Shown: one piece after another, positions 60,901 through 64,000 of the stretch
Position numbering within the stretch: the first letter of the stretch is position 1
Layout: each line of letters opens with the position of its first letter
Source of the DNA: Equus caballus
Lineage: Eukaryota; Chordata; Mammalia; Perissodactyla; Equidae
DNA length: 64,000 nt
Assembly: GCF_041296265.1 (NCBI RefSeq)
Contig: NC_091693.1
Span: 16,566,001 to 16,630,000 of the forward strand
Direction of reading: 5' to 3'
The notes under the pieces: generated by a model
What the model was told of the DNA's origin: nothing
The model's input: the letters and a program-made list of their open reading frames with translations, nothing else
Database searches by the model: none
Position numbers and translations under genes: made by a program

Positions 60901-63504
60901 TTGAGGGACCTGAGGGAGGGGCCCGGGGCGACCCGGGGTGGGTGGTGGAGCCCTCCGGGTCGTGTCGGAGGGAGGTGGGAGAAGGACCTGGTTCGGGATG
61001 GGGAGATGGAGCAGCATTTGGGAGCTCTGAGTCTGTCTTCCTCTCAGCCGAGCCCCAGACCAGCCCTGGGGGCGCTTGAGTTTTCGCACTGGACCTCTGT
61101 GCCCGGCTGTGCACCCTCCGACCAGTCTGATCTTCTAGGACCTCGGTTTCCACATGTGTAGAGTCAGCCTGGGGAGCGGGGCTGCCCCCACTGCCCTGCC
61201 CAGGATGGGAAGCGCTGTCTGGAAGGTGGGAGAAGGGGTGGGCTGAGGGTGACACCTGACCTGTCTCCCTCTCTGTCCTCTGCAGGGCTGGGTCGGAGCC
61301 CAGCTGCGGGCCCCTCGAGGCACAGACACTCCACCCCGTGCAGCTCCCCACACTCTCGCAAGTCCCGGCTGCGAGGAGCCTGCCAGAAGCCCCAGAAGAA
61401 GAAGCTGGCCCGAGCGTCAGGTACCAGCCGTCGGAGGAGACGGGCTGGGAAGCAGGAAGCAGCGGGTATCTTCTCCAGGCGTCACTGCCCCCAGGAGGCC
61501 CCCGAGGCCATCCTGAGCCCCTGCCGAGGCTTCGGAGTCAGACAGGCCTGGGTTCAACTCCCGGCCCCTCCTCTCACTGGCTCTGAGGCCAGGAGGGTCC
61601 CCCTCTCCTGCTCTGGCCTCGGCTTCCTCGTCTGGAATCACAGCGCCTGCGCAGGGTGGGGACGAGGCTTGGGAGCTGCATGTGGCCCGCCCGGGCAGGG
61701 CTGCAGTGGACAGGTGCCCAGCGATGGGAGCTGCTCTCAGCCTTTGTGGTCCTTGTGCCCAGTCAGCATCCCGGGGCTGCGGGGTCAGGGAGCGTGGGGT
61801 GGAGGAAGGACCGACTGCGGGAGGCGACGGCCTACCTCAGCTTTGTGGCTGACTCACTATCCTCAATTTCCACGTCCTTACAATGAAGTGGGACCTGATC
61901 AGCCATTCCTAGCACTGGGTGCGCATCCGTCTGAATCATCTGGGGAGCACTGATGCCTGTGCCCCCCACAGAAAGCTGGGTTTCAGTGGTCGGGGGTGAA
62001 CCTGGGCATCAGAGCTCTCCAGGCGATTCCAACACGCCGGAGGAGAAGGGAGCGGCGGACTCAGTGATCCCTAACTGAGGATCCAGGCTCGCCCAGGAAG
62101 CGCGGTGAGGGACCCGCCCGGGCCCAGCTTTGGAACAGGTTGTTGGGCCCAGAGTAGAGAAGAACGCCACCTGAGCCATCTTCTGGTGACAGTCAGCCCC
62201 CAGCCCCTCTCATACCTTCTCTCTGCTTTCCCAGAACGCCAGACCCAGGCCCAGAACCCTCGCCGCTGTCTGGCCCTGGACAAGCCCAACGAGCAGGTGA
62301 CCTCATCCCCAGACCAGAAAGGAGGCAATGTGGCGGGGACCGCCACCCCTCCAAGATGCCCCAGCTCCTGCAGTCACCCCAAGCCTGTGTCATCCCCGCC
62401 TCGAGGTGACAGGAAGGGAGGAAGATCCTGGCTGACGTTGCTGGATGTGGCCGAGAGCAGTGTCCAGTGTGACATCTCAAGTTGGTCTCTTTCCTCACCG
62501 TTCTCTTAGCCCGTCATTTACACACCGCTTCCCAGGCAGCCATGACGCCCGGGCACCGTCCCCATAGCCGGGGGTTCAGTGGTGGATGAGAAAGACCCGT
62601 CTCTTGGGCTCTTTCCCAGTTTTCTTTTTCCCTCCGTGCTCTGTGGTGGGTGGGAGAGTGGGACAGGATTTGTGCCGCCCTCGGGCAAGGCCTGCGGCTG
62701 CAGGACTGGAGACCAGAGCAGGGCGTGCCCGTGAGACCCCCCTTGGAAGCAGCCGATTGCTCTCTTGGCTCCGGAAAGGTGTGGTGACGCCTCAGCAGAA
62801 AGTGACTGGAAGGCGGGTCCTCGAGCTGTCCTGTTCCTCTGCCCCTTCATTCAGGCCACACTCCCTGAGCAGCCCCTCGGGGCCAAGCCACGTGCCGGGT
62901 GCTGGAGACACGGTCCAGTGGAGGAGTCATACACTGTCACTGATGGGCCAGACTTCCCGGGGGCCACGCAGGCTTGAGCCACCTGGGAGGGAGGGCTTCC
63001 CAGATCCCCTGCTGGCTGTGTGACCTTGGGCAAAGGACCAGATATGGCAGTGCCTCGGTTTCCTTCACTGTACGTGGCTATAATAATGGTGGGCTGTGGC
63101 AGAGGGTTCCTGACAGCACATAAGATACTCGTAGCCGTGCTGGCGGGGGAGCACCGTCTGTTTCTGTGCTGCCATCGTCTTCATCGTCGTTAGTCCACGT
63201 CAAGATTCTGTCTTCCTTACGGCTTCCCACAGGGATGTGGGATTCCAGAAGCCTGAGGGTGACTCGGGGCGCCCCTGAGCCTCACGTGGAGGCCCTGAGG
63301 TTTTGGTGACCCGTCAGTCACCTCTCCGTCCCCGCGTCTGTGCATTTGGCCCCTGGCCCCGTCCCGGGAGTGATCCTCCTGACTTTCCCCCTTAGGCTGC
63401 TACTGCAAACACGGTGCCCGGGACGCCGGGCCTGACCTGGCCTTCGAGGCCCAGCATGGGGCGGAGAGGATCCATTTCCTCCACAGGACACAGCCCCTCC
63501 CCAG
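51888..63504 (+). CDS. MEIOSIN: Meiosis initiator MEIOSIN (BHMG1), 5' part
   Basis: Germ-cell protein with bHLH and HMG-box regions that acts with STRA8 to switch on meiotic genes. Exons seen: 51888-51958, 55695-55785, 59910-60012, 61286-61420, 62235-62480, 63396-63504, giving 251 codons plus two bases; the gene continues beyond the window, where the HMG box should lie. The start [17 protein letters not shown] matches human MWSS... at the same exon. The bHLH region covers about 24-82: a short basic stretch [10 protein letters not shown], helix 1 [12 protein letters not shown], loop KVGTKKLTK, helix 2 [21 protein letters not shown] Ser/Arg/Lys-rich linker follows, with [12 protein letters not shown] and [18 protein letters not shown]. 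All junctions are in phase. ATG lies at the very start of its exon, after a strong tttgcag acceptor, so at least one 5' UTR exon lies upstream. Confidence 0.93.
51959..55694 (+). repeat. MEIOSIN: MEIOSIN intron: old repeats
   Basis: 52095-52450 is the unnamed repeat also seen at 10325. Antisense MIR lies at about 52715-52920. L2 lies at about 53215-53285 and 53500-53840, split by another AT-rich repeat. 54520-54820 is L2-like (gcctttgcatgtgctccc). 55230-55580 is MIR/L2-like. 53850-54510 and 54870-55080 hold no named element. Confidence 0.45.
55695..55785 (+). CDS. MEIOSIN: MEIOSIN exon, basic region and helix 1
   Basis: Encodes [19 protein letters not shown] to KKLTK (24-54). Acceptor ccccaaacag, donor gtaggg. 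Confidence 0.93.
56790..57310 (+). repeat. LTR relic, probably MaLR (MLT-type)
   Basis: Starts in gtcctgtggctgctgtaaca with caccacaaactcagtggctt and ends near ccttggggacattatgcatc, in the order of the old mammalian MaLR LTRs as I recall them. It is a fossil LTR with no internal coding part seen, likely predating the eutherian radiation or close to it. The family name is tentative. Confidence 0.45.
56879..56911 (+). promoter_or_regulatory. Tandem nuclear-receptor half-sites (two DR1)
   Basis: AGGTCA at 56879-56884 and 56886-56891, then TGGTCA at 56899-56904 and GGGTCA at 56906-56911: two direct repeats with one-base spacing, seven bases apart. It lies in the LTR relic inside a MEIOSIN intron. 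Function is unproven. Confidence 0.35.
58839..59094 (+). mobile_element. ERE SINE, sense, MEIOSIN intron
   Basis: Head gggccagcctgatggcgtag at the left, two gttagctcag blocks, A-run of 23 at the right. Flanks share only a short gtct, so the duplication is unclear. Confidence 0.92.
59910..60012 (+). CDS. MEIOSIN: MEIOSIN exon, helix 2
   Basis: Encodes [20 protein letters not shown] then [14 protein letters not shown] (55-88). Acceptor cgggggcag, donor gtgagt. Confidence 0.93.
60013..61285 (+). repeat. MEIOSIN: MEIOSIN intron: MIR and L2
   Basis: Sense MIR at about 60360-60560 (ctcagtttcctcatctgcaa), then an L2 relic at about 60590-61010. The rest, including 60060-60350, has no recognised element. 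Confidence 0.5.
61286..61420 (+). CDS. MEIOSIN: MEIOSIN exon, basic linker
   Basis: Encodes [19 protein letters not shown] to [12 protein letters not shown]. Matches the human linker pattern. Acceptor cctctgcag, donor gtacca. Confidence 0.9.
61421..62234 (+). repeat. MEIOSIN: MEIOSIN intron: MIR and MER5-like
   Basis: Sense MIR at about 61525-61640 (tcagacaggcctgggttcaa) and a MER5-type hAT relic at about 61905-62030 (ctgaatcatctggggagc). Confidence 0.5.
62235..62480 (+). CDS. MEIOSIN: MEIOSIN exon, linker
   Basis: Encodes [20 protein letters not shown] through [20 protein letters not shown] to QCDIS. The donor is inferred as tcaa|gttggt at 62481, a weak site, because it alone restores the phase and the DISSC junction known from human. 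Confidence 0.85.
62481..63395 (+). other. MEIOSIN: MEIOSIN intron
   Basis: MIR at about 63010-63160 (tgtgtgaccttgggcaaagg). Other parts are not recognised. Read-through from the previous exon meets a stop within about 10 codons. Confidence 0.5.
63396..63504 (+). CDS. MEIOSIN: MEIOSIN exon, last one in window
   Basis: Encodes (S)[18 protein letters not shown] to [13 protein letters not shown], corresponding to human ...ARIHFLNKTPPHPR. Acceptor cccccttag, donor gtaggg. Ends in phase 2, so coding continues past the window. Confidence 0.88.
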
Positions 63505-64000
63505 GTAGGGGCCCCGGGCTCTGAGCGGGGGAGGCTGCGGGGAGGACAGAAAGGAGGCCGGTTTACATCCGCTGCTGGTGTCTGTGGAGTGAGCACGTCT
63601 GCGGGCCTCGTGTGTACCACCCTAACACACAGGCCCCGACTTAAGGCCGGCCCTCAGTGCCCGGAGGGAAAGCCGCATCTCGTGTGGCACTGCAGACCCC
63701 TGGCCCCCGCTCACCTGGCCAGCCCCTCTCCTGGCCTCGCCCAGGAATCTTAGCCGTGACACCACCAAACCTTCCCCACTGCCCGGGAGCCATGCCCTGG
63801 CCCTCTGCGCTTTCCACCCCGTCACTCCTCCCGGGGCGCCTGTCACAGCTCTGCCCCCCGTGTGTCAGCCTCTGATCACAGCCCGCCTCTCCTCACCAGC
63901 CTGGAAGCTCGCTGAGGGCGGGCACCTCGGGGACTAAGCTTTCTGCCCCCAGCAGCCTGGAGTGGCCCTATCTTCCTTCTCAGGGTGACACTGAGACTCC
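63505..64000 (+). other. MEIOSIN: MEIOSIN intron, cut by window end
   Basis: No further exon was recognised. 63700-63960 has L2-like words (gcctctcctcaccagcctggaagctcgctgagggcggg), tentative. Confidence 0.4.

Overview
This is nuclear DNA of a perissodactyl mammal, most likely a horse or close relative (Equus). The host genes have mammalian exon-intron structure. At least twelve copies or fragments of the equine tRNA-Ser-derived SINE (ERE) are scattered through the window, most with recognisable target-site duplications. Gene order and strands match human 19q13.32: GIPR (+), SNRPD2 (-), QPCTL (+), FBXO46 (-), MEIOSIN/BHMG1 (+). No microbial, phage or CRISPR content was seen.

Layout. 1-7100 is intergenic, with GC-box-rich sequence, L2/MIR relics, CT-rich low-complexity blocks and a ~1 kb TG-rich minisatellite. 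7195-17170 is GIPR, the incretin receptor: a non-coding exon 1, 13 coding exons giving 466 codons, and a 3' UTR carrying an antisense ERE and ending at a strong poly(A) signal. 19180-24100 is SNRPD2, a core spliceosomal Sm protein of 118 aa, on the minus strand with its start codon split by an intron. About 700 bp of CCAAT- and ETS-rich CpG-island sequence separates it from the divergent QPCTL (24854-31475), a Golgi glutaminyl cyclase of 383 aa in 7 exons. 31.5-35.8 kb is repeat-filled intergenic DNA. FBXO46 (605 aa, one coding exon, 36441-38258) lies on the minus strand. Its best candidate first exon is about 10.7 kb upstream, near 49.0 kb, beside three ZNF143-type motifs. The intron between contains a second CpG island near 41.2 kb with a CArG box. 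MEIOSIN starts coding at 51888 and runs off the right end. Six coding exons are visible, including the whole bHLH region; the HMG box should lie beyond the window. A CpG island at 50.2-50.75 kb with E2F and NRF1 sites is its probable promoter.

The five genes do not form one pathway. They cover incretin signalling, splicing, pyroglutamate modification of secreted proteins, SCF ubiquitin ligation and meiotic entry, and share a syntenic block. I found no plainly novel gene system. The points most worth a second look are regulatory: the split SNRPD2 start codon, the FBXO46 promoter and conditional uORF, the unexplained CpG island at 41 kb, the germline-style MEIOSIN promoter with a long G-rich tract downstream, and tandem nuclear-receptor half-sites in a MEIOSIN intron. 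Exon boundaries come from reading frames, GT/AG sites and remembered human proteins. Repeat family names come from recognising consensus patterns, so repeat edges are approximate.
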